From Leifsonia sp. fls2-241-R2A-40a (lineage in GTDB: Bacteria > Actinomycetota > Actinomycetes > Actinomycetales > Microbacteriaceae): a DNA stretch of 64,000 nt. Below the pieces are notes generated by a model that was not told the origin of the DNA, made no database searches, and saw only the letters and a list, made by a program, of their open reading frames with translations. The translations under genes were made by a program, and so were the position numbers. Numbering within the stretch: the stretch's first letter is position 1; each line of letters opens with the position of its first letter. Below are positions 37,307-46,152 of this stretch, one piece after another. Location: the NCBI RefSeq assembly GCF_030209575.1, contig NZ_JARVRS010000001.1:124001-188000 (forward strand), written 5' to 3'.

Positions 37307-38314
37307 TCAGTCGCGGTCGAGGATCGAGTCCGGCTGGATGTCGATCTTCGCGCCGGTCAGCTTGGCCGCCAGGCGGGCGTTCTGGCCCTCCTTGCCGATG
37401 GCGAGCGAGAGCTGGTAGTCGGGGACGAGCGCCCGCACGGCCTTGAGCGACTCGTCGATGACGAACGCGCTGGTCACCTTCGCCGGCGAGAGTGCACTCG
37501 ACACGAAGGTCGCGAGGTCGGGCGAGTAGTCGACGATGTCGATCTTCTCGTTGTTGAGCTCGGCGGTCACGGCGCGGACGCGCTGGCCGAGTTCGCCGAT
37601 GCAGGCGCCCTTGGCGTTCACGCCGGGCTCGGTCGCCCGGACGGCGATCTTGGTGCGGTGCCCCGCCTCGCGGGCGAGCGAGACGATCTCCACCACTCCG
37701 CTGGCGATCTCGGGGACCTCGAGTGCGAACAGCTTGCGGACGAGCGCCGGGTGGGTGCGCGAAACGGTGATGGACGGACCCTTCGGGCCCTTGCTCACAC
37801 TGGTGACGTACACGCGGATGCGCGACCCGTGCGCGTACTCCTCGCCCGGGACCTGCTCCTCCGGAGGCAGGATCGCCTCGACGCTTCCCAGGTCGACGTG
37901 GATCATGCGCGGGTTCGGACCCTGCTGGATGACGCCCGCGACGATGTCGCCCTCGCGTCCGCGGAACTCGCCGAGCACGGCGTCGTCGGCGATGTCGCGC
38001 AGGCGCTGGTTGATGACCTGCTTCGCCGCGAAGGCCGCGATCCGGCCGAAGTCGCTGGGGCTGTCCTCGGCCTCGCCGATGACGTTGCCCTCGTCATCGT
38101 GCTCGGGCACGTAGACGGAGACATGTCCGGTCTTGCGGTCGAGGTGCACGCGCGCGGCAGGCGGCTGGTCGCTGTGGCCATGACGGTGATCGGCCTGGTT
38201 CGTGTGCTTCAGATAGGCGGTCAGGATGGCCTGCTCGATGATCTGCACCAGTTCATCGAAGGGGATCTCCTTCTCGCGCTCCATGAGACGCAAGACGCTG
38301 AGGTCGATGTCCAT
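37307..38314 (-). CDS. nusA: Transcription termination/antitermination factor NusA
   Basis: 335 aa, the short actinobacterial form without the C-terminal acidic repeats. The N-terminal RNA-polymerase-binding domain holds a His-rich insert near residue 43 (HRHGHSD). S1 domain follows near 130-200, then two KH domains with [14 protein letters not shown] and [20 protein letters not shown] precedes the ATG. rimP, usually just upstream, is not adjacent, and ylxR-infB, usually just downstream, are displaced by the inverted surface-protein gene. Confidence 0.94.
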   Translation of the reverse strand: MDIDLSVLRLMEREKEIPFDELVQIIEQAILTAYLKHTNQADHRHGHSDQPPAARVHLDRKTGHVSVYVPEHDDEGNVIGEAEDSPSDFGRIAAFAAKQVINQRLRDIADDAVLGEFRGREGDIVAGVIQQGPNPRMIHVDLGSVEAILPPEEQVPGEEYAHGSRIRVYVTSVSKGPKGPSITVSRTHPALVRKLFALEVPEIASGVVEIVSLAREAGHRTKIAVRATEPGVNAKGACIGELGQRVRAVTAELNNEKIDIVDYSPDLATFVSSALSPAKVTSAFVIDESLKAVRALVPDYQLSLAIGKEGQNARLAAKLTGAKIDIQPDSILDRD

Positions 38315-38409
38315 GCCGGCCTCCTCTATTCAGATCTCGCCACCGCGTGACGGCGCGGCGGACTCAGTCCTCTACGGTACCCGAGATTCCGGAACGCGTG
38401 CACGCCGGG

Positions 38410-38415
38410 TACCGT
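38410..38415 (+). promoter_or_regulatory. -10 hexamer TACCGT, leaderless promoter of the DUF1206 gene
   Basis: It is followed by 7 nt and the ATG at 38423. Confidence 0.5.
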
Positions 38416-38422
38416 TCACGGC

Positions 38423-39214
38423 ATGACCTCCCCCACCCGGGTCGCCTCCCGAGTCGAACGCCAGCCCGTCGTCCGCGTCCTCGCACGCGTGGGCCTGGCG
38501 GCGATCGGCGTCCTGCACATCCTGATCGGCGTCATCGCCCTCGCCGTCGCGTTCGGATCGGGCGGGAACGCCGACCAGTCCGGCGCCCTCCAGGCCCTCG
38601 TCGCCGTCCCCGGAGGACTCTTCGTGGTGTGGGCGGTGATCGTCGGCCTGATCTTCCTCTCCGCGTGGCAGATCCTGCAGGCGTTCACCGCGCACAAGCC
38701 CGGCGAGAAGGTGATCGAGGTCGTGAAGTGCGTGGTCTACGCGGCACTGGCCGTTATCGCGATCTCCATCGCCACGGGCAGCCGCAAGAACGCCTCCTCG
38801 TCGGAGCAGTCGATGAGCGGAAAGCTGCTCGGGATGCCCGGGGGCGTCTTCCTCCTCGCCGCCATCGGTCTGGTGATCGTCGTGGTCGGAATCGTCTTCG
38901 TCTTCAACGGAGTGACCCACCGGTTCGAGCGCGACCTGCGCCTGCCGCCGAACCGCTGGGCGACCGTGACGACGATGCTCGGCCGCATCGGCTACGTCGC
39001 CAAAGGAGTCGCGCTGGTGATCGTCGGCGGCCTCGTCACCTTCGGAGCCATCACCGCCGACCCGGAGAAGGCCGGCGGCCTCGACGGCAGCCTCAAGGCG
39101 CTGAAGCAGGTACCGTTCGGCGTCGTGCTGCTGGTGACCATCGCGCTGGGGCTGATCCTGTACGGCGTCTTCTGGTGCGTGCGCGCCTACGCGTCCCGCC
39201 TCAAGGAGCAGTGA
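38423..39214 (+). CDS. DUF1206-family membrane protein
   Basis: 263 aa with six predicted helices, in three pairs. Each pair is one DUF1206 unit, recognisable from recurring VGLAAIGVLHILIG, KCVVYAALAVIAIS and RIGYVAKGVALVIVGG elements. The family has no known function. The gene is divergent from nusA and its start follows a -10 hexamer directly. Confidence 0.8.
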   Translation: MTSPTRVASRVERQPVVRVLARVGLAAIGVLHILIGVIALAVAFGSGGNADQSGALQALVAVPGGLFVVWAVIVGLIFLSAWQILQAFTAHKPGEKVIEVVKCVVYAALAVIAISIATGSRKNASSSEQSMSGKLLGMPGGVFLLAAIGLVIVVVGIVFVFNGVTHRFERDLRLPPNRWATVTTMLGRIGYVAKGVALVIVGGLVTFGAITADPEKAGGLDGSLKALKQVPFGVVLLVTIALGLILYGVFWCVRAYASRLKEQ

Positions 39215-39221
39215 CCCGGAG

Positions 39222-41195
39222 CTATTCGCTGGCGGCGCCCGCGAACTGCGCGTTGTAGAGCGTGTAGTACGCGCCGCCCCGCGCCAGCAGCTCCTGGTGC
39301 GTGCCTTGCTCGACGATCCGCCCGGCCTCCATCACCAGGATGAGGTCGGCGTCGCGGATGGTCGACAACCGGTGCGCGATCACGAACGACGTGCGGTCAG
39401 CCCGCAGTGCGCTCATCGCCTTCTGCACCAGCAGCTCGGTCCGGGTGTCGACGGACGAGGTCGCCTCGTCGAGGATGAGCACGCTCGGGCGGGCCAGGAA
39501 CGCCCGGGCGATGGTCAGCAGCTGCTTCTCCCCCGCCGAGACGTTGGATCCCTCGTCGTCGAGCACGGTGTCGTAACCGTCCGGGAGCGAGTGCACGAAG
39601 CGGTCGACGTAGGTCGCGCGTGCCGCATCCAGCATCTCCTCCTCGGTCGCGTCGGGGCGGCCGTACAGGATGTTGTCGCGGATCGTCCCCTTGAACAGCC
39701 AGGTGTCCTGCAGCACCATCCCCATGCGGCTCCGCAGGTCGTGCCGGCTCATGGTCGCGATGTCGACGCCGTCCAGGGTGATCCGGCCGCCGTCGAGTTC
39801 GTAGAACCGCATCATCAGGTTCACCAGCGTCGTCTTGCCCGCGCCGGTCGGCCCGACGATCGCGACGGTCTGCCCGGGCTGGGCGACCAGCGACAGGTCC
39901 TCGATGAGCGGGGTGTCCTCCACGTAGCGGAACGAGACGTCCTCGAACGCCAGCAGGCCCCGGGTGCCCTCCGGGTTCTCCGGCTCGGCCGGATCGGCCG
40001 ACTGCTCCTCCGCATCCAGCAGTTCGAAGACGCGCTCGGCGCTCGCGACGCCCGACTGCAGCAGGTTGGCCATCGAGCCGAGCTGCGTCAGCGGCTGCGT
40101 GAACTGGCGCGAGTACTGGATGAACGCGGTCACGTCGCCGAGCTGCATGGCTCCGCTCGCCACCTGAAGTCCGCCGACGACGGCGATCGCCACGTACATC
40201 AGGTTCCCGACGAACATCATCGCGGGCATGATGATGCCGGAGATGAACTGGGCGCCGAAGCTGGCCCGGTACATCTCCTGGTTCTTCTCCCGGAACCGCG
40301 CCTCCACCTCGCGGTGGCGACCGAACACCTTGACCAGTGAGTGCCCGGTGAACGCCTCCTCGATCTGGCCGTTGAGCTCGCCGGTGTGCTTCCACTGGGC
40401 GACGAACAGCTTCTGCGAGCGCTTCGCGATGATCGTCGTGATGACCAGCGTCAGAGGGATGGTAACCAGGGCGATCACCGCGAGCAGGGGCGAGATGACG
40501 AACATCAGCACGATGACGCCGATGACCGTGAGCAGCGAGGTGAGCAGCTGGCTCATGGTCTGCTGGAGCGACTGCGAGATGTTGTCGATGTCATTGGTGA
40601 CGCGGCTGAGGAGCTCGCCGCGCTGCATCCCGTCGAAGTACTTCAGGGGCAGTCGGTGGAGCTTGTCCTCCACGTCCGCGCGCAGGCGGTAGACCGTGCG
40701 CTGGGTGACGCCGTTCAGCACGTACGCCTGCAGGTAGCTGAACACCGACGACAGCACGTAGAGCGCGAGCACCCACAGGAGGATCTGCCCGACCGCGGTG
40801 AAGTCGATGCCCGCGCCCGGAGTGAAGGTGGTGCCGGAGAGCAGGTCGGCCAACTGGTTCTGGCCCTGCGCCCGCAGCCCGGAGATGATCTGCGCCTGCG
40901 TCGTCCCCTGCGGGAACTGCAGCGAGATGGCGCCGGCGAACACCAGGTTGATCGCGTTGCCGATCAGTTTCGGGCCGAGCACGGCGAACGTGACGGACAC
41001 GATCGCGAGCAGCGTCACCGCGACCAGCCGGAGGCGTTCGGGCCGGAGCCGGCCCAGGAGCCGCTTGGCGCTCGGACCGAAGTTCAGCGACTTCTCGGCC
41101 GGCATCCCCATCCCGGCGAACGGGCCTCCACCGCCCGGACCACGGCGCATCGGGGGGCCCACCGGGCGGGCCGGAGCTGTCGTCTTCTCACTCAT
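39222..41195 (-). CDS. ABC exporter half-transporter, canonical Walker B, degenerate signature
   Basis: 657 aa. A disordered Pro/Gly-rich start precedes six membrane helices (about 55-340), with an extra periplasmic insert near 90-150. The nucleotide-binding domain has Walker A GPTGAGKTT, Q-loop, Walker B VLILDEATS with the catalytic Glu, and a His switch IAHRLST. The signature reads NVSAGEKQ in place of LSGGQ. With its partner at 41207 it forms a heterodimeric exporter of the TM287/288 type with one active site. Substrate probably a drug or lipid. Confidence 0.88.
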   Translation of the reverse strand: MSEKTTAPARPVGPPMRRGPGGGGPFAGMGMPAEKSLNFGPSAKRLLGRLRPERLRLVAVTLLAIVSVTFAVLGPKLIGNAINLVFAGAISLQFPQGTTQAQIISGLRAQGQNQLADLLSGTTFTPGAGIDFTAVGQILLWVLALYVLSSVFSYLQAYVLNGVTQRTVYRLRADVEDKLHRLPLKYFDGMQRGELLSRVTNDIDNISQSLQQTMSQLLTSLLTVIGVIVLMFVISPLLAVIALVTIPLTLVITTIIAKRSQKLFVAQWKHTGELNGQIEEAFTGHSLVKVFGRHREVEARFREKNQEMYRASFGAQFISGIIMPAMMFVGNLMYVAIAVVGGLQVASGAMQLGDVTAFIQYSRQFTQPLTQLGSMANLLQSGVASAERVFELLDAEEQSADPAEPENPEGTRGLLAFEDVSFRYVEDTPLIEDLSLVAQPGQTVAIVGPTGAGKTTLVNLMMRFYELDGGRITLDGVDIATMSRHDLRSRMGMVLQDTWLFKGTIRDNILYGRPDATEEEMLDAARATYVDRFVHSLPDGYDTVLDDEGSNVSAGEKQLLTIARAFLARPSVLILDEATSSVDTRTELLVQKAMSALRADRTSFVIAHRLSTIRDADLILVMEAGRIVEQGTHQELLARGGAYYTLYNAQFAGAASE

Positions 41196-41206
41196 CCCGG
41201 TGCCTC

Positions 41207-42940
41207 CTAGGCCGCATCCTGCGCCGCGAGCTGCGACGACACGATCTCGGCGTACGTCGCGTTGCTCTGCAGCAGCTCGTCGTGGGTCCCCCGGCCGACC
41301 ACGCGGCCGTCCTCGAGGACGATGATCTGGTCCGCATCCACGATGGTGGATACCCGCTGCGCGACGACGATCATGGTCGCGTCGGCCACGTCCTTCGCCA
41401 GCGCAGCCCGCAGCCGGGCGTCGGTCGCCGTGTCGAGCGCCGAGAACGAGTCGTCGAAGACGTAGATCTCGGGCTTCCGGACGAGCGCCCGCGCGATCGC
41501 GAGCCGCTGCCGCTGACCGCCCGAGACGTTGGTGCCGCCCTGCGCGATCGGGGCTTCGAGCTTCTCGGGCATCGCCTCCACGAAGTCGCGCGCCTGCGCC
41601 ACCTCCAGCGCGTGCCAGAGTTCGTCGTCGCTGGCCTGCGGGTTGCCGTAGCGGAGGTTGGATGCGACGGTGCCCGAGAACAGGTACGGCTTCTGCGGGA
41701 CGATGCCGATGCGCGACCAGAGCAGCTCGGGATCGAGCTCAGCCACATCCACTCCGTCGACCAGCACGAGCCCGCTGGTCGCATCGAACAGCCGCGGGAT
41801 GAGGTTCACCAGCGTCGTCTTGCCCGCGCCCGTGCTCCCGATGATCGCGGTCGTCCGGCCGGCCTCCGCCAGGAACGTGACGTCCGTCAGCACCGGGTGC
41901 TCAGCGCCGGGATACGAGAAGCCGACGTCGACCAGCTCAACGGTTCCGTGGGCCTGCACCTCGGTCACCGGACGCTCGGGCATCCGCACCGACGACTCCG
42001 TGCCCAGCACCTCGCCGATGCGGTCGGCGCAGACGGCGGCACGCGGCACGAGCACGGCCATCATGGTCGACATCATCACGCCCATCAGGATCTGCGTGAG
42101 GTACTGCAGGAATGCGGTCAGCGTCCCGACTTGGAGGGAGCCGTCCTGGACGCGGAACGAGCCGAACCAGATCACCGCGACGCTCGACACGTTGAGCACC
42201 AGCATGACGATCGGGAACATCAGCGCGAACAGCCGCCCCGCCTTCAGCGCGGTCTCCGTGACCTCGTCGTTCGCGGTGCGGAAGCGGCGGGTCTCGACGT
42301 CTTCGCGCACGAACGCACGCACCACGCGGATGCCGCTGAGCTGCTCCCGCATGACGCGGTTGACGCGGTCGATCCTGTCCTGCATCCGCCGGAACAGGGG
42401 CACCATCCGGGAGATGATGATGCTCACGGCGATCAGGAGCGCTGGGACGCTGACCGCGATCAGCCAGGAGAGGTCGATGTCCTGCTGCATCGCCAGCACG
42501 ATCCCGCCGACGGCGAGGATGGGCGCGGAGACGAGCAGCGTGCAGGTCATCATGACCAGCATCTGCACCTGCTGCACGTCGTTGGTGTTCCGGGTGATCA
42601 GCGACGGCGCCCCGAACGACGACACCTCGCGCTCGGAGAACTCGCCGACGCGGTGGAAGATCGCTTCCCGAAGATCACGGCCGACCAGCATCGCGACCTT
42701 CGCGCCGAAGTAGACCGCCGTGATCGCACAGGCGACCTGGACGAGCGTGACACCGAGCATCTCGGCGCCCACCGACATGATGTAGCCCGTGTCGCCCTTC
42801 GCGACGCCGTTGTCGATGATGGCGGCGTTCAGCGTCGGCAGCCAGAGCGAGAGCAGCGACTGCGCCAGCTGGAAGACGAGCACGCCGATCAGCAGCGGCC
42901 AGTGAGGCCGGAGGAACCGGCCGAGGAGTTTCAGGAGCAT
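41207..42940 (-). CDS. ABC exporter half-transporter, canonical signature, Walker B Asp
   Basis: 577 aa. Six membrane helices are followed by a nucleotide-binding domain with Walker A GSTGAGKTT, signature NVSGGQRQR, and Walker B IYVFDDSFS. The catalytic Glu position is Asp, and the His-switch is replaced by VAQRVST, so this subunit supplies the degenerate site. That complements the partner gene 11 bp downstream exactly. The ATG at 42940 follows GGAGG and overlaps the TetR stop region by 10 bp. Confidence 0.88.
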   Translation of the reverse strand: MLLKLLGRFLRPHWPLLIGVLVFQLAQSLLSLWLPTLNAAIIDNGVAKGDTGYIMSVGAEMLGVTLVQVACAITAVYFGAKVAMLVGRDLREAIFHRVGEFSEREVSSFGAPSLITRNTNDVQQVQMLVMMTCTLLVSAPILAVGGIVLAMQQDIDLSWLIAVSVPALLIAVSIIISRMVPLFRRMQDRIDRVNRVMREQLSGIRVVRAFVREDVETRRFRTANDEVTETALKAGRLFALMFPIVMLVLNVSSVAVIWFGSFRVQDGSLQVGTLTAFLQYLTQILMGVMMSTMMAVLVPRAAVCADRIGEVLGTESSVRMPERPVTEVQAHGTVELVDVGFSYPGAEHPVLTDVTFLAEAGRTTAIIGSTGAGKTTLVNLIPRLFDATSGLVLVDGVDVAELDPELLWSRIGIVPQKPYLFSGTVASNLRYGNPQASDDELWHALEVAQARDFVEAMPEKLEAPIAQGGTNVSGGQRQRLAIARALVRKPEIYVFDDSFSALDTATDARLRAALAKDVADATMIVVAQRVSTIVDADQIIVLEDGRVVGRGTHDELLQSNATYAEIVSSQLAAQDAA

Positions 42941-43572
42941 GATGCCTCCGGGTGCGGCGACGGGGTGGGAGTGGATGCGACGTGGGGCGAGGTGCCCGCG
43001 ATGCCGACGAGGGTCATCCGGGCGAGGTCGTCGATGCTGAACTCGATCCCGTCGTTGAGGGCGGGGAAGGCGGACGAGAAGCTGATCAACCGGAGCAGGT
43101 GCGCGACGCGCTCCGGCGGCCAGTTCAGCTCCTGAACCTCGGGTTCCAGGATGTGCGCGATGATCCGGGCGAACTCGCCGCGCTCCTGCGGCACGGGCGG
43201 ACGCTCGGCGCCGATGACGTGCATGATGCGCATGACGCTGTGGAACCGCTCCCGGAGCAGGTAGAGAATGGCCCGGACCTTGTGCTCCAGCGGCAGCGCG
43301 GGGTCGATGCTGCGGAGCGCCTCACGCAGCGGCTCCGGGTCGAGGTACTTCTCGATGGCGGCCTGCACCAGCGCTTCCTTGTCGCCGAAGGCGCGGAAGA
43401 TCGTGCCCTCGGCGATGCCGGCGGCCTCCGCGATCTGCCGCGATGTCACTCCGCGGCCGTGCTCGAGGAGAAGCGGGATGACCGCATCCACGATCATCGC
43501 TTTGCGGTGGTCCGCGGCCATGGGCTGGGCGCGCGTGCGCGGCGCATCCACGGTCAGGGCATCGTCGTTCAC
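42931..43572 (-). CDS. TetR-family repressor of the ABC exporter operon
   Basis: 213 aa. The helix-turn-helix is TSRQIAEAAGIAEGTIFRAF near residues 37-56. I choose GTG 43572 because TAGAGT at 43580-43585 ends 7 nt upstream, which makes the mRNA leaderless. A longer frame from 43581 would start inside the promoter. A palindrome at 43590-43605 lies between the -35 and -10. The gene overlaps the first exporter subunit by 10 bp, so repressor and pump are one autoregulated operon. Confidence 0.82.
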   Translation of the reverse strand: MNDDALTVDAPRTRAQPMAADHRKAMIVDAVIPLLLEHGRGVTSRQIAEAAGIAEGTIFRAFGDKEALVQAAIEKYLDPEPLREALRSIDPALPLEHKVRAILYLLRERFHSVMRIMHVIGAERPPVPQERGEFARIIAHILEPEVQELNWPPERVAHLLRLISFSSAFPALNDGIEFSIDDLARMTLVGIAGTSPHVASTPTPSPHPEASCS

Positions 43573-43579
43573 GGGCGAC

Positions 43580-43585
43580 ACTCTA
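43580..43585 (-). promoter_or_regulatory. -10 hexamer TAGAGT of the TetR-ABC operon
   Basis: A TTGTGA -35 lies at 43604-43609 with an 18-bp spacer. The -10 ends 7 nt before GTG 43572. Confidence 0.6.
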
Positions 43586-43589
43586 CGCG

Positions 43590-43605
43590 GAGTGAGTGCT
43601 CACTC
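43590..43605. promoter_or_regulatory. TetR operator AGTGAG-TG-CTCACT
   Basis: The palindrome fills the spacer between -35 and -10 of the exporter operon, the ideal position for repression. Confidence 0.7.
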
Positions 43606-43632
43606 ACAAGCGTTCGGGTCGCCAGTTCTTGG

Positions 43633-44604
43633 TCACTCGCCTGGTGCGAAGATCTCCGAGATCTCGTCCACCTCGGCGGGGGTCGGCTTCCAGGCCGTCG
43701 CAGCCTCGGCGTTGGCGACGATCTGCTCCGGCTTGGTCGCCCCGGCGATCACGCTGGTCAGGCCCGGCTGCGCCAGCAGCCACGCGAACGTGGCCGCCAG
43801 CATGCTGACGCCGCGCTGGTCGCAGAACGCCTGATACTGCTCGATGCGATCCCACGGGGCAGTGTCGAGCAGGTGCTTGCGGAGGTTCATGATCCGGCTG
43901 TCGGCCGGGCCGCCCTCGCGGGTGAACTTGCCCGTGAACAGTCCGTTGTAGAGCGGGAAGTACGGCAGGAACCCCAGGCCGTAGCGGTTCACCGCCGGCA
44001 GCACCTCGCGCTCGGCGTCGCGCGCCAGGAGGCTGTACTCGTTCTGCGCGGAGACGAACTTCGGATGCCCGTGCAGCCGGGCCGTGAACTCGGCCTCGGC
44101 GATCTGCCAGCCCGGAAGGTTCGAGTGGCCGATGTAACGGACCTTGCCCTCGGCGATGAGGTCGTCCAGCGTCTCCAGGGTCTCCTCGATCGGCGTGACG
44201 CCGTCGGGCTGGTGCAGCTGGTAGAGGTCGATCCAGTCGGTGCGGAGACGGCGCAGCGAGCTCTCCACCGCGAGCCGGATGTACCGGCGTGAGGCGCGTG
44301 CGTTCCAGTCGGGCCCGTTGACCCCGGACATATCCATCCCGAACTTCGTGGCCAGCACGATCTTGTCGCGCTTCCCCTCCAGCGATTTGCCCATGAGAGT
44401 CTCGGAGAGTCCCCGCTCCTTGCCGTAGATGTCCGCGGTGTCGAACAGCGTCACCCCGGCGTCGATGGCGGCGCCGATCACCGCATCCGTCCCCTCCTGC
44501 GTCTCGGTCGCGGTGTCCTTCCGGCCGAAGTTGTTGCAGCCGAGACCGACCGTGGAGACGATCAGTCCGGAGGGGCCGAGGGTGCGGTATTCGATGTTCG
44601 CCAT
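43633..44604 (-). CDS. Aldo/keto reductase
   Basis: 323 aa TIM barrel of the AKR superfamily. The catalytic tetrad can be seen as Asp and Tyr in FDTADIYGKERG, Lys in LATKFGMD, and the His position occupied by the LYQLHQPD loop. GHSNLPGWQ and the C-terminal GATKPEQIVANAEAA bind NADPH phosphate. Substrate unknown. TAGACT lies 6 nt before the ATG at 44604, so the mRNA appears leaderless. Confidence 0.87.
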   Translation of the reverse strand: MANIEYRTLGPSGLIVSTVGLGCNNFGRKDTATETQEGTDAVIGAAIDAGVTLFDTADIYGKERGLSETLMGKSLEGKRDKIVLATKFGMDMSGVNGPDWNARASRRYIRLAVESSLRRLRTDWIDLYQLHQPDGVTPIEETLETLDDLIAEGKVRYIGHSNLPGWQIAEAEFTARLHGHPKFVSAQNEYSLLARDAEREVLPAVNRYGLGFLPYFPLYNGLFTGKFTREGGPADSRIMNLRKHLLDTAPWDRIEQYQAFCDQRGVSMLAATFAWLLAQPGLTSVIAGATKPEQIVANAEAATAWKPTPAEVDEISEIFAPGE

Positions 44605-44610
44605 GCTTCG

Positions 44611-44616
44611 AGTCTA
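44611..44616 (-). promoter_or_regulatory. -10 hexamer TAGACT, leaderless promoter of the aldo/keto reductase
   Basis: It ends 6 nt before the ATG at 44604. Confidence 0.5.
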
Positions 44617-44735
44617 GGCACGCGCGAGGTCCTGCTCGCCTCGCGTTCGCCGCCGGAATCCGTCCCCAGTCGACGCTCTTCGGCGCTTATCCCCCGATGT
44701 CCGATTCCCGCGAGTGCGAGGTCGGTGGTGCGCCC

Positions 44736-44741
44736 TAGAGT
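44736..44741 (+). promoter_or_regulatory. -10 hexamer TAGAGT, leaderless promoter of ogt-tag
   Basis: It is followed by 6 nt and the ATG at 44748. Confidence 0.55.
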
Positions 44742-44747
44742 CGACCC

Positions 44748-45245
44748 ATGAGCAGTTCCTTCGCCTATCTCCTCCGCACGCCGAGCCCCATCGGGCGGCT
44801 CGAGCTGACCAGCGACGGCACGGCCGTCACGTCGCTCTCGATCGAGCGCGCCGGCCACCTCCCCCTCGAAGACCACCCGGAACGCAGCACACCGGTTCTC
44901 GACGATGCCGCCGCCCAGCTCGGCGAATACTTCGCGGGGTCGCGGCGCGCGTTCGACGTGCCCGTCCGCCTGCAGGGGACGCCCTTCCGCCAGGCCGTGT
45001 GGGAGCGACTGGCCGCGCTCGAATACGGCACCTTCGTCTCGTACGGCGAGCTCGGCGCGTCCCTCGGGCACGCGGGCTACGGCCGTGCGATCGGCGGTGC
45101 GGTCGGCGCCAACCCGGTTCCGATCATCGTCGGCTGCCACCGGGTCCTCTCCTCCAGCGGCCGGGTGACCGGGTACAGCGGTGGCAACGGCATCCCCACC
45201 AAGCTGTGGCTGCTGGAGCACGAGGGGATCCTGCTGGCCGCATGA
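44748..45245 (+). CDS. ogt: Methylated-DNA-protein-cysteine methyltransferase
   Basis: 165 aa. A suicide enzyme that takes the alkyl group from O6-alkylguanine onto Cys130 in IVGCHRVL. The usual PCHRV proline is Gly here. Tyr/Ser of FVSYGELG and the recognition helix GRAIGGAVGANP are conserved. The ATG overlaps no upstream gene and follows a -10 hexamer by 6 nt. Its stop overlaps tag (ATGA), which forms an alkylation-repair operon. Confidence 0.9.
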   Translation: MSSSFAYLLRTPSPIGRLELTSDGTAVTSLSIERAGHLPLEDHPERSTPVLDDAAAQLGEYFAGSRRAFDVPVRLQGTPFRQAVWERLAALEYGTFVSYGELGASLGHAGYGRAIGGAVGANPVPIIVGCHRVLSSSGRVTGYSGGNGIPTKLWLLEHEGILLAA

Positions 45246-45838
45246 GCGAGACGACGACACCCGTCCGATCGGCACTCGTCGTCGGGGAGGACGGCGTAGC
45301 GCGCTGCTCCTGGTCGGCGAGCGATCCCGAGTACCGCCGCTACCACGACGAGGAGTGGGGGCGCCCGCAGCACGACCCGCGCGCGCTGTACGAGAAGCTC
45401 TGCCTCGAAGGATTCCAGGCGGGGCTGTCGTGGATCACCATCCTGCGCCGGCGTCCCGCGTTCCGCGAGGACTTCCTCGGCTTCGTGCCCGAACGCGTCG
45501 CGGCGATGACCGAGGGCGACGTGGAGCGACTGCTGCAGGACGAGCGGATCATCCGGCACCGCGGCAAGATCGAGGCGACGATCTCGAACGCGCGCGCCGT
45601 GCTCGAACTCGATCAGCCGCTCGAGGAGCTGATGTGGGGCTTCGCGCCCGAGCCGCGCAGCGGCCATCGACCGCGCGAGTGGGGCGAGATCCCGGCGGTC
45701 ACGCCGGAGTCGACGGCCCTGAGCAAAGAACTGCGGCGGCGGGGGTTCCGCTTCGTCGGTCCGACGACGATGTACGCCCTGATGCAGGCGACCGGGATGG
45801 TCGACGACCACTTCGAGGGCTGCTTCCGGGCGGCCTGA
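45242..45838 (+). CDS. tag: DNA-3-methyladenine glycosylase I
   Basis: 198 aa. It excises 3-methyladenine from DNA. Zinc ligands at the spacing of E. coli Tag are Cys22, His35, His190 and Cys194. The active-site region YHDEEWGRP and GLSWITILRRR are conserved. ATG 45242 overlaps the ogt stop codon, so direct-reversal and excision repair of alkylated bases are coexpressed. Confidence 0.92.
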   Translation: MSETTTPVRSALVVGEDGVARCSWSASDPEYRRYHDEEWGRPQHDPRALYEKLCLEGFQAGLSWITILRRRPAFREDFLGFVPERVAAMTEGDVERLLQDERIIRHRGKIEATISNARAVLELDQPLEELMWGFAPEPRSGHRPREWGEIPAVTPESTALSKELRRRGFRFVGPTTMYALMQATGMVDDHFEGCFRAA

Positions 45839-46152
45839 GCGCGCGCAGAAAGCGACCGAGAGAGTCGGGCCGACGGCGGAAAGGGCTCCCGACGACGGTT
45901 TCTCGCTGGTGAGGGTGCTACCGCTCGTGCCCGACCGCAGGCGGATTCATGGTGCCTCACACTCCGGCGTGGGAAACGACACATGGGGATTATGCGCCGG
46001 CCACCGCACGTCGGCCCGACTAGGTGAGGAGCGGAGTACACCAGGTGCACGCCACGCCTCGGATCAGTGATCCTCTCTCTTGGTTGTGAGCTTATCTCAC
46101 TTTCAACTCCCGCACCACTGTGACTTCGCTGTGGGCCGCGCAGAATGCGGGG
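45839..46152. other. Non-coding convergent gap with several inverted repeats
   Basis: 314 bp between tag and yaaA. No tRNA or known RNA is recognised. GTCGGGCCGAC at 45864 and its exact complement GTCGGCCCGAC at 46010 can pair over 136 nt. GTGAG-cttat-CTCAC at 46086-46100 is a small hairpin set in the least GC-rich part. A 24-codon open frame at 45949-46023 is not convincing. A small RNA, or simply terminators for both genes, are the options. Confidence 0.4.

Noticed and set aside
45949-46023. Open frame of 24 codons in the tag-yaaA gap
   Set aside because: Very short, weak ribosome site, no codon bias, and its 3' end lies in an inverted repeat.
45839-46152. Possible rnpB, tmRNA or tRNA
   Set aside because: None of the invariant elements of these RNAs (for example a GTTCGAATCC T-loop) could be found.
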